A DNA stretch of 64,000 nucleotides from Mangifera indica (Eukaryota > Streptophyta > Magnoliopsida > Sapindales > Anacardiaceae). This document shows positions 49,201 to 60,107 of this stretch, piece by piece. The position numbers and the translations under genes are program-made. The notes below the pieces were generated by a model. That model was not told where the DNA came from. It did no database searches and saw only the letters and a program-made list of their open reading frames with translations. How positions within the stretch are numbered: the first letter of the stretch is position 1; each line of letters opens with the position of its first letter. The DNA is taken from contig NC_058140.1 in the NCBI RefSeq assembly GCF_011075055.1, positions 9,482,988 to 9,546,987 on the forward strand. The letters are read 5' to 3'.

Positions 49201-49540
49201 ATTCAAATTACAAATATGATTGAGGAATATGTAAGATTTATTTTGCATAAACTAAATAAAATCAATCAATCAATCATAATTACAAAATCTATACATAAAT
49301 TATAAAATATTGAATTAACTTTTTTAGGGTTGTACAAATATCTAGATCATCATGCAATTTTAGGGTTGGCCCACATCAAAACATTTTAACATTATCTCAC
49401 TTGGGCAACATTAATTATTTTTATTTTATTTCATTTTAAGAAAAAGAAAAACAATTTTTGGCTCCTGAGAAATCAAAATTTTAACTTTAAATGGCCACTC
49501 TTTAGAAAACAAAATAATTCAAAGATAAATTACACTTTAA
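46251..49540. other. unassigned AT-rich sequence
   Basis: There is no recognisable domain. Two short open stretches on the plus strand (47946-48149, starting MPKATKKQREGNK, and 48490-48690) have no features I recognise and no supporting promoter or splice context. They are better treated as chance or relic sequence. Positions 46440-46640 are almost pure A/T. Confidence 0.5.
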
Positions 49541-50390
49541 TAAACAATCCTGATGTATACATGGCTTCATTGTCATTTTTGGGTTTTAAGTCATCCTCAA
49601 GTCTCCATGCAGCCTTTGAAGCCAAAAAGAATGAAGTTCTAGCAAATCCCAAGCCAAAGGAAGCATTGCACCTTCAATTTTGGCCTAACTTCACTTTTGG
49701 GCATAACCTCATTAGTTGGACTTAAGAATCCCTTGAGTAGTTTGCTCTTTTAGCCTAAAATAAGCTTCACATGGTGCCTTTCCAAGCCCAATCTGTCCAA
49801 GACTCTTTTGAAGCCCATTTTAACTCAAACTTGTGTATTTAGTTGGCTTAGAACTAGATAGAAACTTAGTTGCAAAGCTAGGAGACACAATTCCTAGATT
49901 TAAGGAAAAGGCAACTCATTTTTTGTCTTAGGCAACTTATTTTTTGTCTTTAGCAACTAAGAGGTATGGCTTAGCTTAATTCAAGGGATTTTTGTATTAA
50001 AAATATTAATAGATTTTGTATTGAAAAGTTCATTTTGCTGCCACTTCTTCCCTATATAAAGGGTGGTCATGCTTTTGTAAGAGTTTAAACAATTTGATGT
50101 AATGAAAGTTTGAAGCAAAGCTTTGTTGGCTTTCTCCATTTTCCTTTATCCAATTCATTCTTGGTGGAAGACCCCAAGGTTGGTGGAATTTCCTTTATAC
50201 CTTGGTTATTTTTTTTTGTTACCCTTGAAATCCAAAGTGTGAAGACTTGAATGTGTGTTGTATGCCTCGGGTTACTATTCATAGTGTGTGATTTTGCAAT
50301 TTTCCATTTTTGCCAACAAAGTTTGAAGCTAGTTTTGAATGTCTTGTTGATCGAGTTGTGGTTGACATTATATACCATTAGAAAGCTCTT
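49541..50390 (+). repeat. LTR-like unit with promoter
   Basis: The segment has the build of an LTR: agcc/aagccc-rich upstream part (49600-49830), repeated caactcattttttgtctt/caacttattttttgtcttt at 49911-49958, a strong TATA box (tatataaa, 50053-50060) followed by ggtggtcatgcttttgtaag, and a plausible end near gagttgtggttgaca (50350-50370). No second copy, primer site or coding region was found in the window, so the family is unknown. Positions 50391-51049 hold nothing I can name. Confidence 0.4.
50053..50060 (+). promoter_or_regulatory. TATA box in LTR-like unit
   Basis: ccctatataaagg is a consensus plant TATA box. It sits where U3/R of an LTR would place it; no gene follows within 1 kb. Confidence 0.45.
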
Positions 50391-51049
50391 TGAATGCTTT
50401 TTCCAATGATATATAATTTGTATAATTTGGAGGTCATTTGATTGGTTAAAATTGGAAGAAAAATTGCTGCTATGTCAAATGAATAATAATTTCCATAATT
50501 GATTTTGTGTATTGTTGCATTGTCTTGATGGAAATACACCAAACCCAGTTAATATGATCACCAATAACAAGCCAAAACATTGCTTATATTCTCTATTGAC
50601 ATAAGGTTGTCTTTAATCATAACTACTAATAATCAAATCAATACAGATCATATCTGGGACCGTGGCAAAAATAGCACATAAAAAAATGATCACAAACATG
50701 TTCTATGTCTTTGTCAATTTTCTTTATGATTTCCCTTTAACCTTTATGTTTTCAAAGAAAAAAGAGAAATTTATTTGTTTTCAACGAAGCCTACATGTTT
50801 TAATCTTACTCAAGACTCATGAAAAATACACATGCAATTGTTATACTTAAGAGAAACCTTATCTTAAGTACATGTTGTACCATAATTGTATATATGTGTA
50901 TACATCCATAGGCAAATAAATATGTTAATATGATTATGATTAATAAATAAATAACAACAAACAACAATAACCATAAAAAAAACTCCCATTAACCATAAAT
51001 ATCAAAAGACTCTAAACACCTTTATGTTTCTAACATGACTTTATAGGTT

Positions 51050-51993
51050 GCAGGTCTTATTCTTTTGGTTAAGGACTTAACCATTATCAACTCTAATTTC
51101 TATACTTTAATATATCTTTTCTTTATGAGGTTCTTGATTATAAGATATTTTATTTCTATATGACTTAATCTACTTACGGGTTTTTTAACTAATTGCATTG
51201 CTATTATAAAAAATAGAGTTGACACCAAGTAATTCAACTAGGTAACCCTTCAACCACACACCTAAGAAGTTGTTCCATAGCAATCTATGAATTCAATGTC
51301 CATAGTTGAGGCAACTATTAATGACTACTTAATGTTTTTCCAAAATGTGGTCCAGTCAACGAGTATAATAATATATCTGAGAATAAACTTTAAATCATTA
51401 TTACAACCACCAAAGACTTGATCTTTTGCAAGTACCTTATTAGCTTTTAAACCATAACCTAATAATCAAAACTTTGATTTGAGAGGTAAAGATTAAAAAC
51501 TTTAAATGCAAAAGTTATCAGGTTTGTGCATACTTATGAATTTATCAAGCTTTAAATAATACCATTATAAGGGACATTTCACATGAATTCTCTTTCAACC
51601 TCATTTTTTGCACAATGTTTGATGTCGATCTTATCTCTTTTCACAATAGGCATATCATTTCCCTTACAATTCTGCATGCTAAGCCTTTTAAACACACGCT
51701 TCAAGTATGTATTTGAGATGCTAAATAAATTCACGAGTACTATTCTAATGGATTTCAATATCAAGAACAAATTATGTATCTTCAAGGTACATCACAAGTT
51801 TTGGCTAAAATTGACTTGATTTCATAAAACAAATTAATATCATCACTATCAACATATTGAATCGTACTATGAAGACAAATTCACTCCCACTAATCTTCGT
51901 GTTCCTATATTGTTCCAATTTGTTCTTTATAAAGTCATGTGAAATTGAAACAATTTGTTTCAACCAAGCAAACTGTTTTAACCATAGATAGAC
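51050..51993 (-). pseudogene. copia D pol: RT palm end and RNase H
   Basis: From right to left the minus strand reads SIYG, stop, (family: SLYGLKQA), FHMTL, SGSEFVFIV-like, then at 51579-51785 NTYLKRVFKRLSMQNCKGND with MPIVKRDK (family: YI.KVLKRF.M..CK...TPV.KGDK). RNase H follows near 51050-51330 as VASTMDIEFIDCYGTTS (family: SSTM.AEFVACYEA), LLGVNSIFYNSNAI and a KHI-like tail. Stops break every block. The RT is cut at SIYG by the solo LTR at 51994 and continues at 53536. Confidence 0.8.
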
Positions 51994-53535
51994 TGTTGGG
52001 GTAGGTACCCTATAGTCAATTGATTTAGTTCTTGTAATTTTAATTTTGCATTCATTAATTAATAAATGATTAATTGTTATTCAATTCATAAGTGTTCTTT
52101 TGTATGATTATGCGAATAGCATGCCCCAAGAATGGTAGAACTATGGCAAGGGGATCAGATGACTTATCATGGGAATCTTATACACACATTAAGCAGTTAT
52201 TCTAGAAATTTTCATAATCCTAACATTACAATGAACAAAGGCGCATGTAATGATGATGGAATTATCACAGTGTTAAGTAACCCTACTGAAAGGTAGTGAT
52301 ACTTCTCATGTGTTAAAGCTATTCGTAAATAGATTTGTGCAATACATAGGTGCATGTTGTATAATTTTTCATCAAACTAACCCCACCAGAGGATATCCAT
52401 ATAGATAGTTGTTCTAGTGTCTATGAAACAAATCATTTGAATACCACAAGTGCATATGATCTTATAACTTAAGGTCACCAGACCATCTTATATAAAGATC
52501 GATATGGTTTGACACTATTCAAAGTACCGTTATAGCTAGGGTCTTATGAAGGCATTGTATGACCATATCGTAAGATACATATAGGCTATAGTTGATTAAT
52601 AAAGGATTCTTCACTCTTGAGCATAAGAGAAGATATCTCACATAAGAATACTAAATGACATTTATGACTTATTGAATTTATGGCCACAGTGGGATAAGGT
52701 TATAGCCTAATGTGTGCAAGTTATTAATGTGTATCAATTCATACCAAGGAACTACTAAGATAAACATATTTCTATATCTCAGCCTCAAGCGATATTAGTT
52801 GATAAAAAAATTAAATTACATATGATTATGATGTTGTAAAAGCTTAAGAGATATTCGTTGACAATCTGTTGTCCAAGTGACCATGATGCTTTACTAAAGG
52901 CCAATATTAGTTTATGTTTGAATTCAATCTGAATTCATAAATTACCAGTTCGATGGAGAGCTTATGGGTTACACACATATATGGGTTGATATAAACCTAA
53001 AAGCAAGGATCGTTTGGTGACAATCTTTGTGTTTAGGGAGAAAGAGAAAGATTTCGGATGAGCACATTTTGACCAAGTTTGACTCGATGTGTATAGTGCC
53101 ATTTGGCATTATCTAAATTAAAATACATAGCACAACAAGACAAGCCTTGTCCAACAATGTAATGCATGTGACATGTCAAGTAGCACCTTTTGTGTCCACT
53201 TGTGCCTGGTTTAAAGTGTGCTAGGTGGACACGTTCTAGTCTAGATAATAAAAGCCTTAGTAGCCTTTTTCTTGGATAGCCTTTCATGTTCGTGCTCTGT
53301 ATGGATACCAAGGCACCACCTCACGAGAGTTGGATAACATTTGTCTCTTTGTTATGTGAAGACTTGTAAGAGCCATCAACATATGTATAAACCCTAAAAA
53401 CACCCTATGGTTGTTTTTGTATGTTGATATCAAATATGGTTTAAAAAGGGTATCTTGGTCAGGGTTTTAGGATTCTATGATTTTATAATTTTTAATTTCG
53501 TGCGCTACCGATTATTAGCACTCTAAAACCCTACG
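51994..53535 (+). repeat. solo LTR in copia RT with perfect 5-bp target duplication
   Basis: It starts tgttggggtaggtaccctat and ends aaaaccctacg. The flanks are tagac at 51989-51993 and tagac at 53536-53540, a perfect 5-bp duplication. Removing the LTR and one tagac rejoins the interrupted minus-strand RT reading ..HKKS|IYG.., which proves the insertion boundaries. The LTR is 1542 bp with no internal region. It ends CG rather than the canonical CA, probably a later substitution. The same family is at 42963-46250. Confidence 0.9.
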
Positions 53536-54300
53536 TAGACTTCTTATGAATGTATACCAAAAGCTTCATTCCTTAGGCTATTGATAAACCTAATTACATC
53601 TTGTAGACCTCACTATTAAGGCTTGCATTCATAAAGACAATTTTGACATTCATCTGGCAGAACTCTAATCCAATGAGCTACCAATGTTATCATGTTGTTT
53701 CATAAGATCTCATTTTTTATTATCAATCATAGACTTTATATTTTCTAATGACTTAAACTATTTTTCAGATTTATAATCCATTAAGGCTTCTGAACAATTA
53801 TTGGATTAAAAATTTTTGACCAACTACATGACTTTCCTTATTGAGATACACATAACAATACTTAATGATAACAAATCATCATTTTATAGTAAATTTTCTC
53901 ATAAGAGTTTCCACAATTACATCCATCGTATTTAACTCATCTATTATGAGATTAGCTATCAATTCTTTAGTGGAAACATCCTTTAAAGTGATCTTAGATT
54001 TCATGGGACTCTATAAACTTTATTGACTTCCACTGTTATTTTGGTCTTGGCACTGTTATACCTTATGAACGTTTCAAGAATTAGACAGATCTATTTCACA
54101 TTCCTTTAAAAATTGAAGAATATTACTTTCGAAAGTCTTAAGGCTTAAGAACTTTTCCATATTGGTGTCAATCACTTTAATAACTTAATAGGGGCAATGC
54201 AATACTTATTATATCATTTGGAATACTTCATATGACTAATAACATAGTAATAAATTTATTATGGATCTAATCTCTTATCAACAAAACCATAAATACTCAA
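53536..54300 (-). pseudogene. copia D RT N-terminal part
   Basis: Near 53536-53660 the minus strand reads QMNVKIVFMNASLNSEVYKM (family: QMDVKTAFLNGELNEEVYM), with the first catalytic Asp replaced by Asn. Near 53690-53820 it reads ALMDYKSEK, stop, FKSLENIKSMIDNKK (family: EA...P.SEKW..AM..EI.SM..N..W), the copia RT start. Beyond about 53900 the sequence decays; remnants of integrase may reach 54600 but cannot be named. Confidence 0.75.
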
Positions 54301-54832
54301 GTGAATCATCCTTAACTTAAACAAAGCTTTAGCTCAGGTTTTCTTAATGTCTAAAAACCCAAAAGAAATATTTGGCATAAATTTACAAAGAAATTCTTTT
54401 CGCAATATTCTATGCCATCTAGATTGTTTCACCCCATAAATGTTCAATCACATCTACTTCTCATAATAACTTTAAAACTATGACTGAGTTTTATAGCTAT
54501 ACCATTTTTGAAGTCACAAAATCTTGAAAATTTTGGCAAAATATTCATTATGTCTATAATGATAACCTTGATGTCCACATAATTTTCAAACCTAAACATG
54601 GACTCCCACTTACTTAACCTTTATTTATTAACCAACTTCACATCTAAAACTCTTAATCCTTATTTTGAAAATAAAACGAGTGTTTTTTATTATTTCTCTT
54701 TTAAATTCTTGTTTGTAAGAAGAGTGTGTACATGTGCCAAAAATAAGTACAAGACATTCAACAAAGAGAAGGAACTTTAGTTTGGTCAAATCAGTGTCAT
54801 TTGAATAGTTTAGTAAGTTATTAATATCATTA
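54301..54832. other. unassigned junction between copia D and the Athila relic
   Basis: No domain is recognisable on either strand. Copia D (minus) fades out here and the plus-strand Athila polyprotein becomes readable at 54833. Confidence 0.4.
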
Positions 54833-55840
54833 TTGTCTTCAATTGAAAAGCCTCCAACACTTGAGCGTAAGTCACTACTAGCACATCTAAGGTATGCCTT
54901 TCTAGATAATAATTCCACTCTTCCTATGATAATTTCTACATATTTAAATAAAGAAAAAGAGGAAAAACCTTTGCATGTTTTGAGGAAGCATACTAGAACT
55001 CTAGGATGGTCTATAGCTAATAATAAAGGAATTATTCCTTTCTTATGCATGCATAACGTTTTAACGGAAGATAATTATAAGTCCTCTATTGAACATCAAC
55101 AAAGATTAAATTCTCACATGAAAGAAGTAGTTAGGGCTGAAATAATTAAGTGGTTAGATGTTGGAATCATATATCCTATCTTTGACAACAACTAGGTTAA
55201 TCTATTTCATGTGGTTCCTAAAAAAGTTGAAATGACAGTGATCACCAATGAAAAAAATGAATTAATTCCAACTAAAACAATAACAGGTTGGCGTGTGTGT
55301 ATTGATTATAGAAAATTGAACAATATTACTCAAAATGATCATTTTTCATTATTTTTTAATGATCAAATGCTTGAGAGACATGTAGATCACCCTTTTTATT
55401 ACTTCCTAGATGGACATTCAGGTTACAATCAAATTCTCATTATGCCAAAATACCAAGAGAAAACCACATTTACCTATCTATATGATACTTTTGCATTTAG
55501 AAGAATGTCATTTGGTTTATGTAATGCACCAACAACAACTTTTCAAAGGTGTATGATGTCTATTTTCATTAACAATAGAAAATTGTATTTAACTATTTAT
55601 GGATGATTTCTCTAATTTTGGTTTCTCTTTTGATATATGCATTGCTAATCTTTTCCATGTTTTGCAGCAATGCAAAGAATCTAACTAAGTGTTAAATTGG
55701 GGAAAATGTCATTTTATGGTGCTAGAGGGAATTGTATTAAGCCATAAAATTTCAGTTAAAGGTATAGAGGTAGATAAAGTAAAAATTGAAGTTATTGTCA
55801 AATTACCACCTCCTACCTCAATTTTTAAGGTATGAAAAAT
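54833..55840 (+). pseudogene. Athila-type Ty3/gypsy pol relic (RT fingers and palm)
   Basis: The first open block (54833-55195) holds SSIEKPPTLERKSLLAHLRY, ADNKGI-like and LNSHMKEVVRAEIIKWLDVG followed by IIYPI. After a stop, the second (55211-55606) holds VVPKKVEMTVI, TGWRVCIDYRKLN, FYYFLDGHSGYNQI and FRRMSFGLCNAPTTTFQRCM. These are Athila RT blocks; one extra Thr codon sits in the CNAP-TF motif. The catalytic FMDD box (55596-55607) is intact but in a shifted frame. Later: LNWGKCHFMV, GIVLSHKIS and VKLPPPTS, then loss of homology at about 55840. RNase H and integrase are absent. Confidence 0.9.
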
Positions 55841-57578
55841 TTTTGGTACATGTCGGCCCCTCAAGGCAATGTCTTTATCTAACCATTTGATTATTGTGAC
55901 ATTGGGGACAACATTAATTTTAAGTTTGGGGGTGGGGGTATTATTTTTTCTTATTTTGTTTATTATGTTGTTTAGGTTGTTTAGCAATTTTTTGAACTAG
56001 TTTGAACATTTGCTTTCACAGTAAAGTGTGTTTGTTAATTTTGTTAGTCATGATTTGATTATGATACTTCAGTACTAGAAATTTAAGTTTTATTTTAAGT
56101 ATTTCAGCTTTTCTTTAAAATTTAAAAAAATTGAGTTGGTCCTATGATGAGAAATCATATCTAAAAAAGTACTTTTGTTTTGAGGAAGGGCTGAAACATT
56201 GTCAAATACATACAGTTAATACCTTTATATTAATCTGGCTTTGCTAATGGTTCTTCACAAATTTAACGCACTTGGTTAATGTCTAGTTATATTTAAATTT
56301 TTAAAAGAAACTATTCTGCTTAGTAAGTTTAGTTAAATTTTTTTTTTTTGAACTCCAATACTTGTTTGAGTATTGCTTGAAACTATTGTAAACAAAGCAA
56401 AGAGGGATGAGCTAGCTTATGCAGTTCCCTAATCAATTTTCAATTGAGTGAACCTTTCGGATACTCAATGGGTTGAAATAATAATACATGAAGGGACACA
56501 CGGAGGAACTCCATCGTAAAGCTAAACTTATTTTTGAAAAAAAAAAGTTTATCCTATCTTGAATCAACTCCACTATTTTAAGTCGTTAGTAATTAGTGAT
56601 AGGCATGAAAATATTTATACATTATACTTTTATAATTGCCTATTTCCATGTAAATTGGTGACTTAAAACAAGAGTATGCAAAGCACTCTGAATTTATGAT
56701 GTGTTGAGTAACCGAGTGCCAGTATCAAAAATGTTTAGATTTTTTGTCAAAAGGCACAAGATCATTCAGGGAAGAATAAAAATAATAATAAACAAAATAC
56801 ATAAATAAAAATAACAACTCTTCAAGCTACTTTTGTTTGTAGTAGTGGATGGAGAATATGCGAAAAAGAAATGCAGTCTTTCAAATAGATTTTAATTGTA
56901 TCTACTATTGTTTAGAATGTTTTATTCTATTTATTTGTATATTGACTAGATGTTTGACCTTTTACTCATACTCAAAGAATCATTGATAGAAGTTGTGAAC
57001 AGTTGTCATATTTCTCAATTTCTCATGAAAAATTTGTATTACTTGAGGACAAACAAAACTCTAAGTTTGGGGTATTTGAGATTGTGAATTATGGTTTTGT
57101 TTTTATTAATTATTTTGTTTAATTTAGTTTTATTATAATTGTATTAGGTGAATCAAGGAAACAAACTAATGTATAAATACTGTGCAAATTGGGAAATTTA
57201 TGTGTGAAGAAGAGAAAAATGAGTATTGAAGTATAAAGTTTATCTTCAATTAGCTAGAAGTCCAATATAACAACTTGGTGAGAAGGAAAACTAGGATTCT
57301 AATAATACATTTAAGCATTGTGTTATGCACTTGAATAGGAGAAATTTTATTCTTTCATATAAATGTCATAATTGTTTCCTATTTTAAGTCCAACTCTTGT
57401 CAAGTATACATAAAGGAATTTGAGAAATATTGAGAGAATTGGTTAGCCAAGTGAATTGGACGTTACTTTTGGGAGAAGATGACCAAGGTTAGACATAAAA
57501 GAATTATTAAAGAGTTTTTTTTTTTTTTTTCTCTTTTAACTCATGAATTTTTATATTTGTAATTTACTTATTTTTAAA
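55841..57578 (+). other. Athila 3' non-coding region, deleted
   Basis: Right after the truncated RT, gacattggggacaacatt and taagtttgggggtgggggt (about 55895-55940) resemble the non-coding tract that follows the Athila coding region. A second similar block (gaggacaaacaaaactctaa then gtttggggt, 57046-57074) follows 1.1 kb later. This means the RNase H-integrase part was removed by a deletion near 55840. The remainder is AT-rich with no gene. Confidence 0.5.
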
Positions 57579-57835
57579 TGTTAGCAGAAATTAAATTATT
57601 CCAAGATCATAAAAAACATACCTGGATCGATATTCTTGTACTCTGATGATGATTGGTGATCCACGCATTCCAATTATTAATCCACAACACAATTTGCTTG
57701 ATTGTTTTTCTATATATTGTGATAAATTTTTGTAGAGAAGGAGTAGTATAAGAGAGACATAATTTTTTAGAGTTCTGAGAACCTCTTTGGAAGTTACGTA
57801 ACTTCTTAATTAAAAATGAGAGTCTGTTGGGAATT
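57579..57835 (-). repeat. partial LTR joined to a leader
   Basis: Starting tgttagcagaaattaaatta, this is colinear with the LTR at 57977-58360 for about 255 bp (attccaagatc, ggat.gatattctt, ccacaac, acctctttggaagttacgta) and stops at gttgggaattcaa, where leader sequence (tcgaattcatcaac) takes over. It is the 3' part of an LTR in minus orientation. Confidence 0.8.
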
Positions 57836-57963
57836 CAATCGAATTCATCAACAAATGAAAACACGTCCATACAAATTTATATTAAAAAAAGGTCACTGTT
57901 TATAGCAATTAATTATAAAAAACATGCTTCTATCAACAACATCACTATGAAATATATGACTAT
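57836..57963 (-). other. leader fragment between primer site and truncated LTR
   Basis: It matches by eye the leader at about 5668-5796 of the left copia element: cgaattcatcaacaa, gaaaac, ggtcactgttta.a.caatt, catgctt..atcaacaa. The internal region of the element is gone. Confidence 0.7.
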
Positions 57964-57975
57964 GCTCTGATACCA
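57964..57975 (-). other. primer-binding site (perfect tRNA-Met type)
   Basis: The minus strand reads TGGTATCAGAGC, the canonical plant initiator-tRNA site, one base from the LTR end at 57977. Confidence 0.85.
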
Positions 57976-57976
57976 A

Positions 57977-58360
57977 TGTTAGCTAAAATTAAATTATTCC
58001 AAGATCTAAAAAACATAGCCGGATTCGATATTCTTCTACTGTAATGATTATTGGTAATCCATGCGTGTTAATTATCAATCCATAACACAATTTGCTTAAT
58101 TGTATTTTTGTATACTGTGATAATTTTTTACAAAGAGTGTAATTTTTGAGAGTTCTGAGAACCTCTTTGGAAGTTACGTAACTTCTTCATGAAAAATGAG
58201 AGGCAGTTGGGAATTCAAACTTTGAAATCCCAACTGCAATTAACCTTCATAACCGTCAAGGATAGTGAAGTTATTTTCTCTACAATAGTTAATTAATAAT
58301 ATATTTTAATCCTTATAGATCGAGTCAACCCATCATAGATGGATCATATCTAATGTTACA
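57977..58360 (-). repeat. complete copia LTR (384 bp)
   Basis: The plus strand runs tgttagctaaaattaaatta ... ggatcatatctaatgttaca, i.e. TGTAACATTAGATATGATCC to TTTAGCTAACA on the element's strand. Both TG and CA ends are intact and the primer site adjoins. It shows what the decayed copies at 5807-6230 and 57579-57835 came from. Positions 58361-58930 are AT-rich without features. Confidence 0.85.
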
Positions 58361-58959
58361 TTTAGTATTAATTAAATTTATATTTCTAGGTTATTTTAAT
58401 GTAGCTTATTACTTTGAATATTTGAAATTATTTTAATTGATTTTCTTTATTCATATTAAGAGTTTAATGTTGATGTTAACGTTTTTGAATACTTGATCAC
58501 TCTTCAATTGATTTGTAATTTTAAAAAAGCACTAAAAAGAAAATTTTATAATTAGACCTAAACATTAAACTCCATAAGAAAATAGTTTAGAGTGGAAGTC
58601 TTATAACTTGACTTGTGTGGACTCAAGTGAATACCCATAAAGCTTAACGAATTAATCGAGGTTTATTGTTGTTATTAGAAAGTAAAATAGTAAGTTTTGA
58701 TTAATATATTTGTTCTGACTTGTAAAAGAATATCAATTAAATTAGAGATGTTCAACCATTATCTGAATAATTAAAGTGAGATTGTTAACGAAGTAATCAA
58801 GTGAAATCAAAATACTATAGGCTATATTTATATTAATTTAATTGTAGCAATTTAATCTTTTACGATAATTTTTCTTAAATTAATGTTCATTGGCTTAGAT
58901 CTAATTTCAAGAATGAATCAATGAAATGTTGTTGTTTGGTGTTCACTCCGAGCTTAGTA

Positions 58960-59135
58960 AGAAGTAGTTGTTTTGGGGTTTTCTAGAATTTGGAATGGAG
59001 AACACTTCTGTTTAGCCTTATTTGGGAGAACTACTTGAGCCGGATGAGAGAAAACGTTCATACCCCATTTTGAAGGGGGGAGATCTGGCAAGATCCTATC
59101 CCAATTTTTCTTTTGCTAGGCCTATATCAGGAAAT
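58960..59135 (+). pseudogene. rpoC1: nuclear insert of plastid DNA: rpoC1 intron 3' end and exon 2 start
   Basis: At 59037-59071 the sequence gagccggatgagagaaaacg ttcat resembles domain V of a group II intron (GAGCCG...GAAA...). It is followed by ggggggagatctggcaagat cctatc, which fits domain VI and the intron 3' end. Directly after, 59101-59129 reads NFSFARPIS, the start of plastid rpoC1 exon 2 (family: FSFARPI), the plastid RNA polymerase beta' subunit. Homology stops near 59135. The domain V 3' strand has changed (ccccatttt where ccggttc is expected), so the copy is old. It is a non-functional fragment. The identification rests on recalled motifs. Confidence 0.65.
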
Positions 59136-59340
59136 GAATTATTTTAACTTTTATGTTTACAGTCAAATCCTGATGAATGTATGGATAAGAATACTCTTTC
59201 ATTTTTGTGGATCGGTTCTTTAACCATTGATGTTTAGTTGTAAATAATTAATCTTTGTGAAATTTCAGTTCTTTTGCGGAGACTAAGATTATGGTTACAA
59301 TGTTTATTTCATTTCACTTCAAATTCTTTGAGCCTAGATT

Positions 59341-59341
<1 letters not shown>

Positions 59342-59411
<70 letters not shown>
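59342..59411. repeat. compound microsatellite (CT)n(TA)n
   Basis: About 16 CT units run directly into a TA tract broken by one ca. It lies between the plastid insert and the carbonic anhydrase 3' side. Confidence 0.95.
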
Positions 59412-59519
59412 TTTTCTATCAGATGAATATTGGATGTTAAACTGTTGTTGATTCTATTCACCTTGTAATATATATTATAGAGTATGAGTATTTTATAAAT
59501 GAGCTTAATTCTTCATAAA

Positions 59520-59800
59520 TTGACCACCGAAGGCAACGTATTCAAATCAAAACTACGTTTCAGTATTTTCTTTTTCTTGTTTTTCCCATCATACAAGCCA
59601 GGTACAAGTTGGGTACAAGACGGAAAGGGGACAAGGATGGAAGAGAATTTTGCTCCGTAGATACGGATAGAGATCGCATGTAATCCTTGTAAGGGGAACA
59701 AGCATTGAGAAATTCAGCCCCATCTTATCGCCATCCCTGAGTTCATCCTCTTATTTGTTGGGTTCCGAAGGGAAGCACATTGTTCCCGGCCAATAAATGG
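59520..59800 (-). repeat. degenerate repeat with CCCC/GTCC words
   Basis: The segment is higher in G+C than its surroundings. On the minus strand it shows ggatggcgataagatggggc, tgttccccttacaaggatt, gatctctatccgtatctacg and catccttgtcccctttccgt. This resembles the imprecise ggggatgggg / ccccgtcccc ends of a widespread plant repeat. No structure or coding domain can be demonstrated. It could also lie in the 3' flank of the carbonic anhydrase gene. Confidence 0.3.
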
Positions 59801-60107
59801 CATCAAAGCCCTCAAAACCAACAATCAATTTTCCAATAAGCCACATTCTTGATTATAAGTCGTTGTCATTTCTATAATTTTATTTTTGAATCAGAACAAA
59901 GACAGCTAACACTATGAGCAAGGAATATCACCACTTGCACTATGGCATTAACGAACAACTTCTTTAACTCACATGCAGTAGGGTAGTTATTCCCTTGAAT
60001 TCCAGCGAATAACATTATTTCTCATTTGTTCGGATATTTATAAATACAGCACATACAACAGAATTTAACACAGTAACACAACCGTATAGAGATTCCTTAA
60101 GTAAAAT

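Noticed and set aside
59513..59701. 62-codon minus-strand open stretch near the carbonic anhydrase 3' side
   Set aside because: It lies in a degenerate repeat-like segment; no domain, and it is separated from the carbonic anhydrase stop by about 400 bp.
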